From assembly GCA_022497145.1 (NCBI GenBank), contig MU385856.1, positions 930,001 through 994,000 of the forward strand: a stretch of 64,000 nucleotides of DNA. The letters are read 5' to 3'. The stretch is from Rostrohypoxylon terebratum. Its lineage: Eukaryota > Ascomycota > Sordariomycetes > Xylariales > Hypoxylaceae. Below, in pieces: positions 9,658-22,886 of the stretch. A model generated the notes under the pieces. The model was not told where the DNA came from. It made no database searches and worked only from the letters and a program-made list of their open reading frames with translations. The first letter of the stretch is position 1. Each line of letters starts with the position of its first letter. Made by a program: the position numbers and the translations under genes.

Positions 9658-11011
9658 TGAGATGGGGAATAAGTAGATTGGAAAGGAAAGAAAATAGATG
9701 TATTTTTAAGTGTTTATGATAGCAGATTGTTCGTATAGGTACCAAAATTGAAGCCCCTGAACCCCTATTCTCGACTTGATAACTCCAGGAAAGCGAGGTC
9801 TAAATAAGGTTCTCGGATGGGTCTCCGGTGGAGTATAGAAGAAGGCACTTTCCAAAGTTATGTCCTTTTTGGGAACGCACTGAGAAACTTAGATCGCCTT
9901 TAATGAGCACTGAGATCCCTGTGCACTGTGCCTTGTGGTACATTCCGAGAGGTTATTGGAGGCAATGATGTGAAGAGATTTAGCTTAGGTCTTATGTAGG
10001 AATCTTTAGGGCGAACAATAGTGTGACTATTACCCCTCATTCGTCATAGGCACTGATTGCACCTCTCCCTTTTCCCCTCTTCCCCACATGCATCTAGTCT
10101 AGATAAGTACTAGGTACCTAGGTAGACTCTAGGTAGTACATAGTATAGGTACCTATTGAACACTATAACGACCGGTTACAGCGTCAACGCCGTGACCGCT
10201 TACGCAGTTGACGAGCGGCAAAGTAAAAAAATATTCCGAAGAACATTGACAAAAACTACCAAGCTCTCTTTGCCTTGTTTTTCACGAATAAGCCTTGCCA
10301 GACAGCTCCGTCCCCCAAAATATCGGAAATCAAACAGGCAGCCGATGATATGAACAGATAGACCCCGTACGCCTGTAAAGCCCTGATTTCCATGAGGAAG
10401 CGTCTATCATCATGTCCCTCACGCGACGGATCTTCTATATCACGCCCTGTCCCAGAATATGAGTACTTGCTTTAACATACCCAAAGACTATATCTGTGTT
10501 AACGTCTTACCTGGCTTGTCTTTGGCCTCTTCAATTTTTTCTTTACCGCATAGCTTCGAATCGTTATCCATGGCCCTGTGCTGATCTATTCAATGGGACG
10601 GTTGTGGCTATGAGATTGACAGCTGTTAGTTACCTAGGACCTAGGACCTAGGTTAGTGCCAGTTCGAACTTCGTTTATCGCGCCGAAGACTCACGAGTAA
10701 AATTGAAACATACTGCCATACCTACTAAATGGTTGGGTGCAATTGAACCAAATGGTATAGTTGAGCAGAGCTGGCCACCGCTTACGCCAGTTGAAGTTGC
10801 TAACCAACAATAACAATACTGGCTTAGCAAAGTCTGTGCCCCCCCCCCCTATAATCCTTCTATATCATGATCATTCGAATAGACTCAATTGGATCAATTG
10901 GGATATTGTCAACCATCGATAGAGGATAATGTATAGTTTACAAAACTAGGTAGTCAGATAGATATAGACAAACAATGTCCGTTCTTGTCGCATGAAAATC
11001 AGGGACATGAT
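9658..11011. other. Intergenic, no supported gene
   Basis: 1.35 kb of AT-rich DNA. It has CCTAGG-type clusters at about 10105-10155 and 10630-10656 and an 11-C run at 10839-10849. The sequence after 9658 is probably the 3' UTR of the repeat protein. No exon was recognised. Confidence 0.5.
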
Positions 11012-11359
11012 ATGATCTCACACCCCATCATCGAACCCGAGCTAACAAAACTAGACGCAGGAGAGGAAAATATGGAAACATTATCCCCACAGCGAATTCA
11101 CAGAGACAATGCCAGGTTATCCATAGAAAGACTGACAATGGCAGCCATAATTGTCCTCTTGGTCCAATTTACTCTGCGGTCCTTAGCAACCAGATGCAGG
11201 GCCTTTGTGGAAGATGGTACATTAGAAATGAGGGCTCGATATGCCGTTGGCACTCTCTCAACCATGGGCGTAATCGTAATCCGGCAAGAAGAAATTGCCA
11301 ACCGGTGCTTTGAGTTTGCTCAAGATGTGATTGGTGCAGGATGGGCGAATCTTGTGTAG
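11012..11359 (+). CDS. Possible small hypothetical protein, one hydrophobic segment
   Basis: An ATG-initiated frame of 115 residues, open slightly further upstream from a TTG. It has a charged N-terminus, one hydrophobic stretch (MAAIIVLLVQF) and an Arg/Glu-rich C-terminal half. No homology was recognised and no intron is needed. Codon choice is only weakly gene-like and the opposite strand is also partly open, so this is a tentative call that needs transcript support. Confidence 0.22.
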   Translation: MISHPIIEPELTKLDAGEENMETLSPQRIHRDNARLSIERLTMAAIIVLLVQFTLRSLATRCRAFVEDGTLEMRARYAVGTLSTMGVIVIRQEEIANRCFEFAQDVIGAGWANLV

Positions 11360-12496
11360 GCAGGGTAAGGTATCTAGAGTCCTAGAGCACGGCCAAACCT
11401 AGGCCCTTATATTACATGACGTGGTAGAGGCCGACTTGAAATTAGAGAACGGAAAAGAAATCTCATCCTGAATAGGGTCAAACATTGCATGTCCCTCTTG
11501 TTTAATCTGAAAGTTCGGCCCGTTAGGCTTGGGGGTAGAGGAAAGCTAGAGGCAGCGACAAGTCCGCGATGGTTCAGCCAACTAAGCTCTCGGAGTTGGA
11601 GCAAACACCCCGTCCTCTGCCGACAAGCCATCTCTTCCAATCTCGTTGGTGGAGATCAAACCTAGATCAGGGGTTATTTAGGGCTGTATCAAACACATTG
11701 AGCCCTCGTTGGGAAAGCAATTTCTATCTCTCATATTTATTACAATGGCGTACCTAGGTCCTAGGTGAAGTCTTAGATACGCACTTGAGCGATAATAGCT
11801 GTTTTGATGAAGAACATTTGCTTTCTAGGTATTTACCTGGTTCCGATAGATCCAGCCATGCGGCCATGTCAACTCTATTCAGCCGGTGTAGCAACGCTAG
11901 GCCATCTAGAAGGGACGGGAATGTAAGACATGCGCAGTATACCTACTAGGTATGCAACCCATTCATTCCGTTCGCCAACTCTTGCGTTGAGCGACACAGC
12001 CACTGCAATCATCCGAAGAACATCTTGCGAATTATTAGGCGCCGAAATGATATAGGTCCGGCATGAATATGTTGAATGTAGATCAAAGCCGACGATTTCC
12101 AGATCGCAGGTCACGCGGTCGTTCGCTTTTGCATTATTGAAGCATTCACTATGGTACCTACAATAGTATGCCAGATGAGGCAGACGAGACAATAATACGG
12201 TGAGCCGTGGGTGAGACAGAAGCCAGCTGGACGGAAGCCATGCGGACTTGAGATGCAGGTAATAGTCTATGCAGATCTCACCACTACACCAGCCATCAAC
12301 ACGGCACTTCTACAATAAGCGGTGGCTGCATGATGGGTTGCTGCTGAAGAATCCCGTATTGGCTTAGTCCATCATCTCCGCAATACATCATGTAAACTTC
12401 TGTCTACCATTTAACCTAGGTATTTTTTTAAGTAGTACTCCTCATATTATTTTCGCATCCGACCTGCCGACTAATCCCATTATATCCCCCACCTAG
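11360..12496. other. Intergenic, no supported gene
   Basis: 1.1 kb. A minus-strand frame at 11875-12192 (105 aa) has fairly gene-like codon choice but no recognisable motif. CCTAGG words occur at about 11753-11764. The 3' end borders the stop of the stress-type gene. Confidence 0.45.
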
Positions 12497-13164
12497 TTAC
12501 TGCTCGTACTGCTCCGCCTCCCTCGAGCTCTGTGTAACACTCTCAGGGGGCTCATACCCTTCGGCAGAGATACTGCCTGGTACACTCTCTGGGGTGAAGT
12601 AGTTGGATCCCTTGAATTGCTGACGCGGCTTGCCTTGAGCGCCCTGAAGATTAGCCTGCGCAGCTTCTCTTCCCTCGTCCATCGCGTCGCTCCGATTATA
12701 CCCCACAGTCGGGTCCGTGACGCTGGACCCAACCTCGCGCCGGTTACTCCCGGCCGGGTCGAACTCGTTGCTGCCGCCGAAGTCCCGGGCTTGTCGAGCT
12801 ACCTTCTCTTGTGGGCCTCCTACACCTTCAAAGTGCTCACCGCGAGTTTGTCTGTGACTTGTCAATCCCCGTTGCTTGATTGAGGTGGCAATATTCAAGG
12901 CAATGAGACAATATTTGCTTACCTCCCGCGGGCATCTACGTCGCCACCTTCTTCGGGCGGGATCCGCTTGTTGTAACCGGCATTGGTGGAGATGTCCGTG
13001 TCGTGCCGTACGCTAGCACCAGGGAACTTTCTCTCAACCCTTGTATCGACGCCAGCTTCATCATTTGACGAGGTTCTCTGGGCGCCTGTCTTAGCGTCAT
13101 AAGTGTTGAGATCTCGCTCCGCCTGGTCAGCGATCTTGCGTAGAGTCTCAGATGATGGTGCCAT
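12497..13164 (-). CDS. Conserved hydrophilic, LEA-like stress protein (198 aa)
   Basis: Two exons: 12923-13164 and 12497-12851, joined over a 71-bp intron (12852-12922, GTAAGC...ACAG) that splits an Arg codon. The N-terminus MAPSSETLRKIADQAERDLN is typical of an ascomycete-wide family of small hydrophilic proteins. Conserved Gly/Asp motifs follow: GVDTRVERKFPGA, RIPPEEGGD and GEHFEGVGGP. The C-terminal half is rich in Gln, Gly, Asn and Glu, has no hydrophobic core and is probably disordered, as in LEA or hydrophilin-type proteins expressed in conidia or under stress. A double CRE lies about 136 bp upstream of the start codon and fits bZIP/Atf-type stress control. A precise biochemical role is not known to me. 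Confidence 0.8.
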
Positions 13165-13299
13165 TATATGTTTATGTTGGTGCGAGTAAATTTGATTCTT
13201 TTACGAGATGGGTCAAGTTTGATTTGTAGTTGTCTAACTTGGAAAATATATACCTCTAGTCGGTCTTAATTGCCTTATATCATTCAATTCAAACATATC

Positions 13300-13316
13300 T
13301 GACGTCAATGACGTCA
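13300..13316. promoter_or_regulatory. Two perfect CRE sites (TGACGTCA) one bp apart
   Basis: TGACGTCA at 13300-13307 and again at 13309-13316 give TGACGTCAATGACGTCA. TGACGTCA is the binding palindrome of ATF/CREB bZIP factors (Atf1/AtfA in fungi). The pair is 136-152 bp upstream of the start of the hydrophilic stress-type gene, and a TATA-like ATATATA sits between them near 13246-13252. Confidence 0.65.
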
Positions 13317-16300
13317 GGGGCAATTGAGGTCTTGAGTTCATGAAATCATATGCCCCAGTTTTTCAGGGGCCTGTGTATCCCATAACTCAACCAGATTGGC
13401 AGTCACAGCATCTTTAACTTTGGAGACTACGTACTTAGTATTGAATATGATCTCAAGAAACTTCCAAGGAGCTCTGAGAATTGCTGAGTTCATTTCAGGT
13501 GATATCATTTTGCTCCGTTCCCGCTGGCGGCTCTGCCGACCCCTTTCCCAACATGTACAACGTAGGTGAGGTGCCATTATTGGCGATGATCTACCAATAC
13601 TTCCTCAACCTTATTATATCCGACCATAGTTGCATTAATTGTCAATTCCAAGAGTCAATGCATGTCAACGATGCCCTAGACACCAGAGAATAAGGTATCC
13701 AAATACTTACCTATACTCGATATTGACATTGTATTTACCTACCTAATCATAACTATCAATCGAGTGTGTACTTACCCAGATACCTTAAGCAACCACGACA
13801 AATGGTGTTTACGGATATACGTCAACGAGCGTTGCAATGTCTATCCGAACACATTGAGACAGAAATCGGAATCAACCCCTGTGGATTACGTCTTGTTTAC
13901 CTCGGCAGGTACCTAGTATTCATGGAAGGCCAGTAAACCGCATGTCAGGACATACTGCCGGGAGAAACGACTGGGTTCGACATGGTTAATTTTCGATTCT
14001 TCTAGTAGAAACCACAAAGCTATGAGCTCTTGGCAAACCAATATAACCTAACCCAAGCTTGACACCTTGCAATAGGTAAGCCTCCTTTCAGGGGAGAGTC
14101 TGTTCATTACCAATGATAGCATTACATAGCTACTACTATACAATCTTATCCGATTATATATTTAGCATACCAGGGGCAAAGAGCGTGCCATTACAGTCAA
14201 GGTTGGCGGCACCTCTCAAGCTCTTGACGTGTAATATTTGGTCGACACTGACGGGGCTAGAAAGTAACCCGCACCAAACACGACTGGGCGATATGGCATA
14301 GAAATACGCCCGCATAGTCATCAAGATTCACCGGTCACGGCAAATAAAAACCACACAAATACCCTCCAGAAATAGATTGACGCGCGTCTCGCCAACCGTC
14401 GAACTTCCCGTTTCCTCAGGTACCTATCGAGAGCGAGTGAACAGTGGGGTCGAGCGAGCCGCCCGTCGAATCACCGGCTGTTCGAAAGTTTCGAGATATT
14501 TTCCCGAAGCTCAATCGTTCCAAGCTCCCAGGGCCCAGGCTAACGCGCAGCTAACTTCGCGCATCCTATAGCAATGTCTCGCGGCCCGCGATGCGCTATC
14601 CCGGCGGCACAGCACCGATCTACATCGCCGGCTCGCTTCCGGATGTCCGTGTCCGGAAATGGGAGATCGCTGCCACTAGCCCGCATCACATTATAGACTT
14701 GACTCCATTGCCGAGCGAAAATCCCATATCGATCGTGTATGGGAAATTGGCGTAGAGTCCTTTGGGAGGATTCTGTGCCGTGGTTTAGAGGTAGGTAGTG
14801 AAGGGTACGGTAACAATTTTTAAAGTAGCTTGCTGCAAAACAGCTCTAAGAATAGGTATCTGTAAAACTATATTGTAGTAATTTATATCGAATCGATGAT
14901 TGGGTATCGTTAAGTCTTTTATGTTATCTGCATTGCAGTTCCCACTAGAACGTATCTAGGTAGGTGTAGCGAAAAGACGTTTCTGCAGCCTACTCGGTTC
15001 ACTTTTTAACCCTGCCAGGTCTGTTTACCTGGCAGCTCATCAATATCTAATATTTAGCTGCATGACTTGTCTTTGCAGTCGGTTAATTAGACAGGGATGG
15101 AAGTCGCTTGCCAAAGTCTTCGAGACCAGTCAATAGTTATACTTACCCAGCGGGCTATAGGTAGTAGCTGCCGGTACATGAACCGGTCGTTACATGATCT
15201 TAGCGAGGATTGAGAAATGCCACCACACCATGCCACCATGCACACGAGAGATGATCTATCAACAACGCCTGCGAACCGACCAGCGTCTGAGTCAACTGGC
15301 CACCCCCCTCTCAATGCGTTTTAGCCCGGTAATATACCCCATCATGCAAGAACAAACCCATCAACGTGGATTTTGCGGAGTGGCTGGGGGACAACCGGAA
15401 ATATACACTACATGAAAGGTATTAGAAGGTAAATAACCTATTAGCAATTCCCGGTCTTGGGGACCGCTCATTCGTCTGATGTTGGAAGCGGATCGCACAT
15501 GACTAGATACGTCTGCCTGCTGGCAGGAAAATCCCGATATGACGCCGAGGCGACATTCTACTTAGTCCAAAATAGAGGCGGTGTCGACCATGTCATGTCA
15601 ATCCATATTAGGCCATCAGCAGGCCGACTTTGGAAGCTGATTTCTCGCGATTGCGAATACGGAGCACTGGGCGTCTACGTAGACTTTATCCGGACTCGTC
15701 CATAAGATTAACCAGCGCCTGGCCTGACCAAAAAGGTAGTAAGACTAGGCAATGTTGTTTACGCAGGATGCCACGAGGCGTGGAAGCTTCAATGCCCCAT
15801 TGTCGTAGTCCGTCGTAGTAGGGATGTAAGGGTGTCAATAAAGCCAAGCAAGAGCCCACACCGGCTTCATTCTCAAGGATAGAGCTCGGGTTGATGCGGC
15901 GCCTTCCGCTCTATATGTCCTGAAAAAAAAAAGAGAGCAGCAGTTGGAAACTTCTGACGACTGATTGGACATTGACCTGATGTTGCTCGATAGTTTGCCC
16001 GTCACAGGAGGCTATCCGGAGAGATACCCAAGTCAAGAAATGTTTCCTTGCACACCACCGTTCAAGCCAATCATGAATAAGATTATTGTCTCGCAAATTG
16101 AGTAGGTGCTAAGTTTCAATCATGCCTGACCGGAGCAATAAAGTGAGATCACGCCTACCAAAGCTGGGTATTTGGCCGATCCGATATTTCGTATTGGGAC
16201 GACACAAATTAGCTGATGTGCGAGCCGGGAACCCCCCCCTTCCCGATGGGCTTCTGACATCGAAAACGCTAAACATAATAGCCAATCTACTTGGCTACAG

Positions 16301-19300
16301 CTGAGTATCGAGGCAACTAAGTACGGGGGAATACTCTAGGATTGAATAATTATCTCGGTTTCACAATAAATCATCATGATTCATGGAATTTTTCGAACTT
16401 CCCTCGCACGACTCTCGTGAGAAGAGGCTTAAGGGGTTGTTAATAAAGACAACGGTACTGTGGCTTGCATAGCTGCAAGTCAAAGCGTGGGGATCACATC
16501 CATACCCTAGTGATCGCCATAGGTGTTCAAATACTAAGCGGCAAGTAAGCCGGTCTCTAGTGCCCTGGTGCCGCATCGTATGATAGCGGCTGAAAAGGTG
16601 ACTGGTCATTTCGACCCTGAGTTTCCGGAGACTTCAATGTTGCTCTGTACTACTACGCACAATAGATAGAATAGCTGTGTAGTAGAAGTCCCTATTAGCT
16701 GCCCTGGTTCAGAGTTGTGGTTACTCAAGCTCAAGGGCTGAGGCAACTCTAGATACCGAATCATGTGTCCTCCCGAGATACACATTGGCCCTCACCAGGA
16801 AAGGCATCCTGAAGACTTGCAGAAGGAGGTAGGCGTATTTGTCCGTTTGCGGCAAATGAGACTCGAAGACGGGCGAGTGTTTGACAATAGGAAAAAATTC
16901 TTATTGGACCCAGACTTTCGAAATATTGGAACGAACCTCAAACCTGCTGTGAGGGTAGTATTCGAGGCTTCCATCAAGGCAGAAAATTTCTGAATGGACG
17001 TTAGCTACAGGGCCTGGAGTCCTCTGCCCCTTGGATTTGGCTCACTGAAGGGACACGAAGGAGTTGTTGCGGGGGGGCACTTTGTTAATCCTAAACTCTA
17101 TCGTAATTAACTTGTCAGATCTGCGGCAGGGATTGGAGAGACCTTTTAGCCGGAGTTGGTTGGCTCTATTCGCTTAATATGGCGTCCAGGTACTTGGGCG
17201 CCTTGGCCGCGAACTGTCTATGCTCTGTGGGTCGAAGATGGTAGGATGGATTTAGTCGTTAGATACGAACGACGACCAATCAAGTATTTAAACGGTTGCC
17301 GTCCTTACCAATACTAACCTGGTATATTGGAAATTAGGGACCGGCGGGTTCTGGTTCATATTCGTGCTTTTGATGGGCGAGGCTCTTAATCGTTGGAAAG
17401 AGTATAGGTTTACCGAGTTGAAGATGATTGGGGTTTCTCATCGACTTTGACGGCTTAGTGATTAAGTAGTTAAAACCATGAACAACCTTGGAGATACTTT
17501 TCCCCCCCATAGGATAAAATCCTTCATATTGGAGGGATTGGGTTTTTTTTTAATGTGGTGGTGGGATGGAATGTGACTGCATAAACTTGGTGTGTCGGCA
17601 GAGAGGAATGAATCGAGAGTAAGACGGCGAAAGCGTGAGAGTATTGTGACACAGGGGAGAGTAAGATTAGCATCTGCACAAAGGACCAAAGGCATAATTG
17701 AATTGGACTCCGGGCAGTTGGATTTCGCTTTACAACGGCATGAACCGAATGTTATTGCTGTTCGGGCCAGAACTTGGAGAACTAGCTGTACCTCAACGGA
17801 TCGGTCAAGCTCTTTTATACTAGAGGCAATGTAGTGGGTCGGCGGCTTGCGGGATGATTCCACTTCCATAAGCATGTTAGACGTTCTATGCGTAACCAGC
17901 GCGGCTATAGCGCCGTGCCGTGCCTTGGCGAACCTGTAACAACTGCAGCCGGCCGGAAATGGGTACTCGGCGGCGACTAGTATCGGATTCTGGCAGGCAG
18001 GATCGTTATGAGAGTTATTTGAAGGACGAAGAACCGCATAAAAGGTAGACGTTTTTCTCGTACGTTACGTTATCAACGTCGTCATGCGGTAAACCAGGTT
18101 CCCAAGCCAGGAACAGCCTCAATTACGAACGCGGCGTTGTCCCTGGTCATTCCCGCTCTCCAATGATTGTCATGCTCATTTACTACTATCCACTAGGATA
18201 AGTGCCGGTCTAATAGTCGAAGCTACCGTTGGGGAGCAAATAGAGACATCAGATAGCTGGAGGTTTTTGGAAGGAGTGGGCGTAACTGAGCTGACTGAGA
18301 AGAAGGCTAGAGCACTCGGACCGGACCAAGTGTTCGGGGACGCCTGATTGGGTCGGGCTCGACTAGGGACAAAACGGATGAAGTATGCAAGCTCGATTAG
18401 TCGATTAGTGTAGGCCTTCAAATGACCATTGGTATCGGTAGGAGCCTCAAATTGTTCGTATAACAATAGGTCGGTCGTCGAGAGTCGTCGACGTCAAATG
18501 TTAGGAATGCTTGGTCCATCCATGGAAGTGGTAAATAAGACATGACTCCGAGTCTTTTTCGCTCGATGGTCGATGGTCGAAGTGCATGCATATCGTGATG
18601 AGTGCTTGCCTATTGTGTATGCAGTAAATGTAGAGATATTTCGTCTACTTGGACGAATGGGATATGGTGTCTCGAATTCTCGGGATGCTGTTCGTTCGCT
18701 TATATACTGCGTACTTCTAGATAGGGTCATCGTCATCCAAATCCTGATTAGGCATATGTTGTATATTATTTCTCATTACATAAGAGTGCAGGTTTGTAGT
18801 ATTGTCATGAAGAGGATTGTGGTATCAATGCGGATAGTTTCGTATGCTGTTGGCGTGATGGATTCCTGGTATCAACGATGTTAGCGAGAACCTTGAATAG
18901 TACTAGGTATGTAGGTAGGTACCCAGGTTCCACGTGCAGGTATCGAGTGTACAAATCTAAGGATATGCAAGTATGTATGTAAGCAGACAAGTACGGAATA
19001 TTGAACCTTGTTTTCCTCGACCGGGGAAGGATCCATGGTGAACTCTTCAGTGGAGCGCATGCTACTGCTGCTGCCGCTGCCGCTTACGGATTGTATATAA
19101 TGCCTAGGCCCTAGGTACTATTAGAAGCTTAGATGTAACTTCCCTCTTACAGACCAGATGGAGATTAGGTAGAGTCACTAGACAGAACTGACAGACCCTG
19201 ATGGACCAAACCTAGTAATACGTAGTAGAAACCTAGCAGCAGCAACAGCAGAGGCAAGAGAGATCCATCAGTACGAAAGGTAGTGTACGAAAGGTAGTAG

Positions 19301-19311
19301 CGATGATGAGA

Positions 19312-19365
19312 CCAGTGAGGCCAGTAAGACCAGTGAGACCCGTGAGACCCGTGAGACCCGTAAGA
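19312..19365. repeat. Six-copy 9-bp minisatellite
   Basis: Six consecutive 9-mers of the form CC(A/C)GT(G/A)AG(A/G) fill exactly 54 bp. Two copies of GTACGAAAGGTAGT lie just upstream, near 19271-19299. Confidence 0.8.
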
Positions 19366-19543
19366 CTCAGGTAGCAGAGGTAGGTACGCTAGTTCTTGAT
19401 GGACCCCTGTAATTGCACTGTCTGGGGTGCCGGAGCAGACTAATGAGAAGAAAACCCGGATTTTATGGTAACATGGTTATCCACCGGGCTGCATCTTTTT
19501 TAACAGAAGACCATTTCGTGCCCTTTCATTCAACCAACCCTCC

Positions 19544-19645
19544 CATCCACCATCCACCATCCACCATCCACCATCCACCACCCACCGTCCACCGTCCACT
19601 ATCCATGATTCCATCTTACATGCCAGCCATGCCAGCCATGCCAGC
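19544..19645. repeat. CATCCAC heptamer array and CATGCCAGC 9-mer array
   Basis: Five perfect CATCCAC copies at 19544-19578 decay into CACCCAC/CGTCCAC variants to about 19600. A second array of three CATGCCAGC copies lies at 19619-19645. Confidence 0.75.
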
Positions 19646-22600
19646 CAGGCTTGGCGTATTCCGTGGAATCAGGGCGAAAGGTACCCTTGCACTGCTGAGA
19701 ATCGTCCAAATTTGGGCTGTGACGTTCCTGGACAGAAACAGAAAACGAGCCAGGAATCGCTCGCTGTTCACTGAACCGATTAGTGCTAGCCATCTGCTGG
19801 GCACCTGCTAGGTTGGCTTTGGTTAGGAAACGGTTTTATTCTCCGACGACCCGACCCATGATCGCCTCAAATTGGACCCTCGAACTGGAATAGAACCATC
19901 CGCCAGGTTTCTATACGTACCATATGTGCACTACTATGTATGTGTATTATATGTACCTACCTATAGTACCATACGTCCCTACGTCTAGGTACCTACCTGC
20001 CTACCTAATTATTAATACCTACTAGCCTAGTAGGTACTTACTATGGGTAGGTCTCTGCTAGGCAAACCCCTTAGCTGTGCTGTACTGTGGTCGGATCAAT
20101 GTAAAAATGCCAGGCACTTATATTAATAGGTGACCGACAGGACAATTAATTCCCATTCAATGTACATGGTAGTGCATGTAAACGAGACAGGGCGGCAGCT
20201 GCAGCATGCGCTCATCCGTCTTCTAGGTATTCCAAAATCTGGGATTGTGTCGTGCTTACGGTGTCACAGTGCCCACGCAACCCACGATCCTCCCTAGGCC
20301 GGTTGATATAGCACACGATTCGGTTGGATCGTCTACTGTCCTCCATCAGCATGAGGACGAACGGCCCGCAATGCGATGCGCTTTGCCCGGTTGCCCTGCC
20401 TTTGCTTATTAAACATTTCCGTACCGACTAAGTCATATGCTTGCTCGCTGTGGGTTAGTTTAGTGGGAAAAAATTAAAAAGAAAAAAAAAGCCTCGACTC
20501 CACCAAAATGCTACGGCGGTTGGTGATGCAACCGCTGACGCCCTCGTTCCAAAGAGTGCCTGCGAATGGAACATCAGCAAATTTTGTGCGAGTGCAATGT
20601 CGAGTTCCGGGCTCACACTTGCTCGAATGGCGAATTGGCCCGAATAAGTCCCACGGGGTGCGTCTGTGTCCACACTTGTGGTTCGTCTATTCCCCTGGAT
20701 AAACGATTGCATTGCGTTCCATGAAAAAAAAAACATCCATGCTCCTCAAAATCTCTGTCGACAGAAAATGTCACGACATTGTCAAACTAATATCATGAAA
20801 AGAAAACAGCTGTTTCGAAACGGTGGTGGATTTGTCTCGGTCTTGGATTCTAGGCCGTCGGTGACGAGGACTTTCGTCTCTTTCAGCTAGGCGCGGTAAA
20901 TATCAACGTGCAGATCTAGGCGTTTCGACAAACAGCGCTTTTCCGTGGCCTTCAACCGCTCGCAACTCTCCTAGAGTCTAATAACGTCGTGTAATTCGAT
21001 GCTCATAAGCTGGGATCCGACGCCATACGGAATTTGGCTCGAATACCGCTGGGCAGCCCAATGGAAAAGGCGCGGAATGGGCCGTTGTTGAACTTTTTGC
21101 AGATGAATGCGGGAGAAACTGGCTGAACAAGCAACAGAGAAAAAAAAAGCAAAGAGAAAAAAAAGGCATCCAGCCTATCTTTTCTCATTTCTGCCTTCCC
21201 CCTCTTTCCCTTGTTTATTTACCACACATTCTTCGTGGTTGAATATTGTAGGTCGTTCATGACCGGCAGATAATGTGCCAATGTGCCATGGATGCTAATT
21301 GCATTAATTATACTGGTGCCCAGCGGCCCTTTGATAAAGCGAATGGCGGAAGGAGAGGAGTAATTAATGTCCCGCGTGGATTTCCAGGGCTGCTCAGGGC
21401 TATCAGAGCACGGTTGGTATAGGTAAGACCCATGCTATCACGAAAAGCCCGTTTTCGGTGGAGTAGAGACGGCACGGATATTATTAACGTTAGTGAAAAT
21501 AATGGGGGAACAATGTGGGAGATGCCGTGGCTGAATCGGGATTGCTTGGAGTTGGTTCGTCCCGCTTTTGCCCCCCGAACCGACAAGGGTCCCTCAAGAG
21601 AGACGGCAAGGAAGAGAGGTAAGGGTGGTTAGGGTGGGCAAGGGTCAGATTGCCCCCAGCTCGCTAGATCGCAGCGACACCAGCAATATCTGCAATATCT
21701 GCTGCGTATGTCTCTCCCTGCTCTCTCCCACGCCCCAGGGGCCAGGACAGCGGGCTGAGAGGAGGGGCCCAAATACTCGGTTTTCACGCCTCAGCCGGAA
21801 CTCGCTTCCAGTTCCACTCCTGCAACTCTGCCGCTGCCAGCTTACTGTTTAGGCCTAGCCTTCTCATGTCCCTTGTTTGTGTGCGACGTCCCTCTCTGCG
21901 CTGTCTTGTATCTACCGTATGCCGACCCATTCTCTCATTTATCACCTCTCCAAGCCGGGCTTCGTTAGGTACATCCCGAACTGTCACAACTGACGTGCCA
22001 ACCGGCTCACATCTGAGTCCTTGGTTACTCGCGTGTGTATGTTTGTGTGTACCGAGCCTTGAAATACAGAGCATTTTTGAATGACGGCTCAAAATCATCT
22101 TTTTTTATCTCCTTTACTGCCGCCATTTCTCTCTCGCAAGGGGATGGTTTGGGAGGGCACCTACCCGTTGGGCCCCTAATATAATCGACGGTTCTCGAAG
22201 CTACATACTGCCTGGGTCCCGCCACAATCAGCAAGCAAGAATCCCATCCGGATCCTAATCCCTCCCTCTTTCTTCCCATCCGGGGTTCTACTTCGAGCAT
22301 CATGTTCACTGCACGGAATAGCTCATAAAAAATCCTCGCTTACGTCTGTGGCCCTACAATCTGCACGTCAGACACGTTTTTTTTTCACCTTCCTTACTCC
22401 ATCAACGCCGACAATCACCTACATCATAAAGTCGAAATAGTATAATGTTATAGTCGCACGGCGTCTCTAGCAGCCTTCACTGCAAGGATCTTCCTAGCCG
22501 ACTCTATCATCTCGACCTTTCAACACGCTCGCCGCCGACCACAGATATGTAAATATCCGCTTTCTACCAGAATTCCTTAGCGGATCTACTTCCCTCCTGA

Positions 22601-22886
22601 TTTCTAACCGGGTGGATTCGGGGTACACTACATTTAAGCTCTGCTGCTTCATTTGCTGCTACATCTCGACAATTGTTGTCTTAGCCGCCCTTTGCGTTTG
22701 CCGTTGCGCACCATCCATCGCTTGAAGCTTTTTGGTCAAGCTTCCGCGCTTTTGGTATCACTAACACAGTACGACCAAGTGTCAACTTGCACCCTCGTGT
22801 GGTTCTGCCACTCCAATTTTGTTTCTATATAGTTCCACTACGACATCTAGCCGTCGACTACGTACACCAGTGCCCGTTCTATTTCG

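Larger units (their letters stand above)
13317..22886. other. 9.6-kb gene desert
   Basis: No coding exon was supported on either strand in this stretch. It is interspersed with TAGGTA/CCTAGG words (notably 18900-18930, 19100-19120, 19970-20050), minisatellites (19312-19365, 19544-19600, 19619-19645) and poly-A/T runs. Many short frames (for example 15457-15705 plus, 17462-17875 minus) lack domains. No reverse transcriptase, transposase or terminal inverted repeat was recognised; old, heavily mutated transposon remnants cannot be excluded. The last 1-1.5 kb is probably the promoter and long leader of velC. Confidence 0.55.

Noticed and set aside
11875..12192. 105-aa minus-strand frame with moderately gene-like codons
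   Set aside because: No motif or homologue recognised; could be a real orphan, but sequence alone does not support it.
17462..17875. 137-aa minus-strand frame in the gene desert
   Set aside because: Composition is irregular with a poly-Lys/Pro run from a poly-A/T tract; no domain and no splice context.
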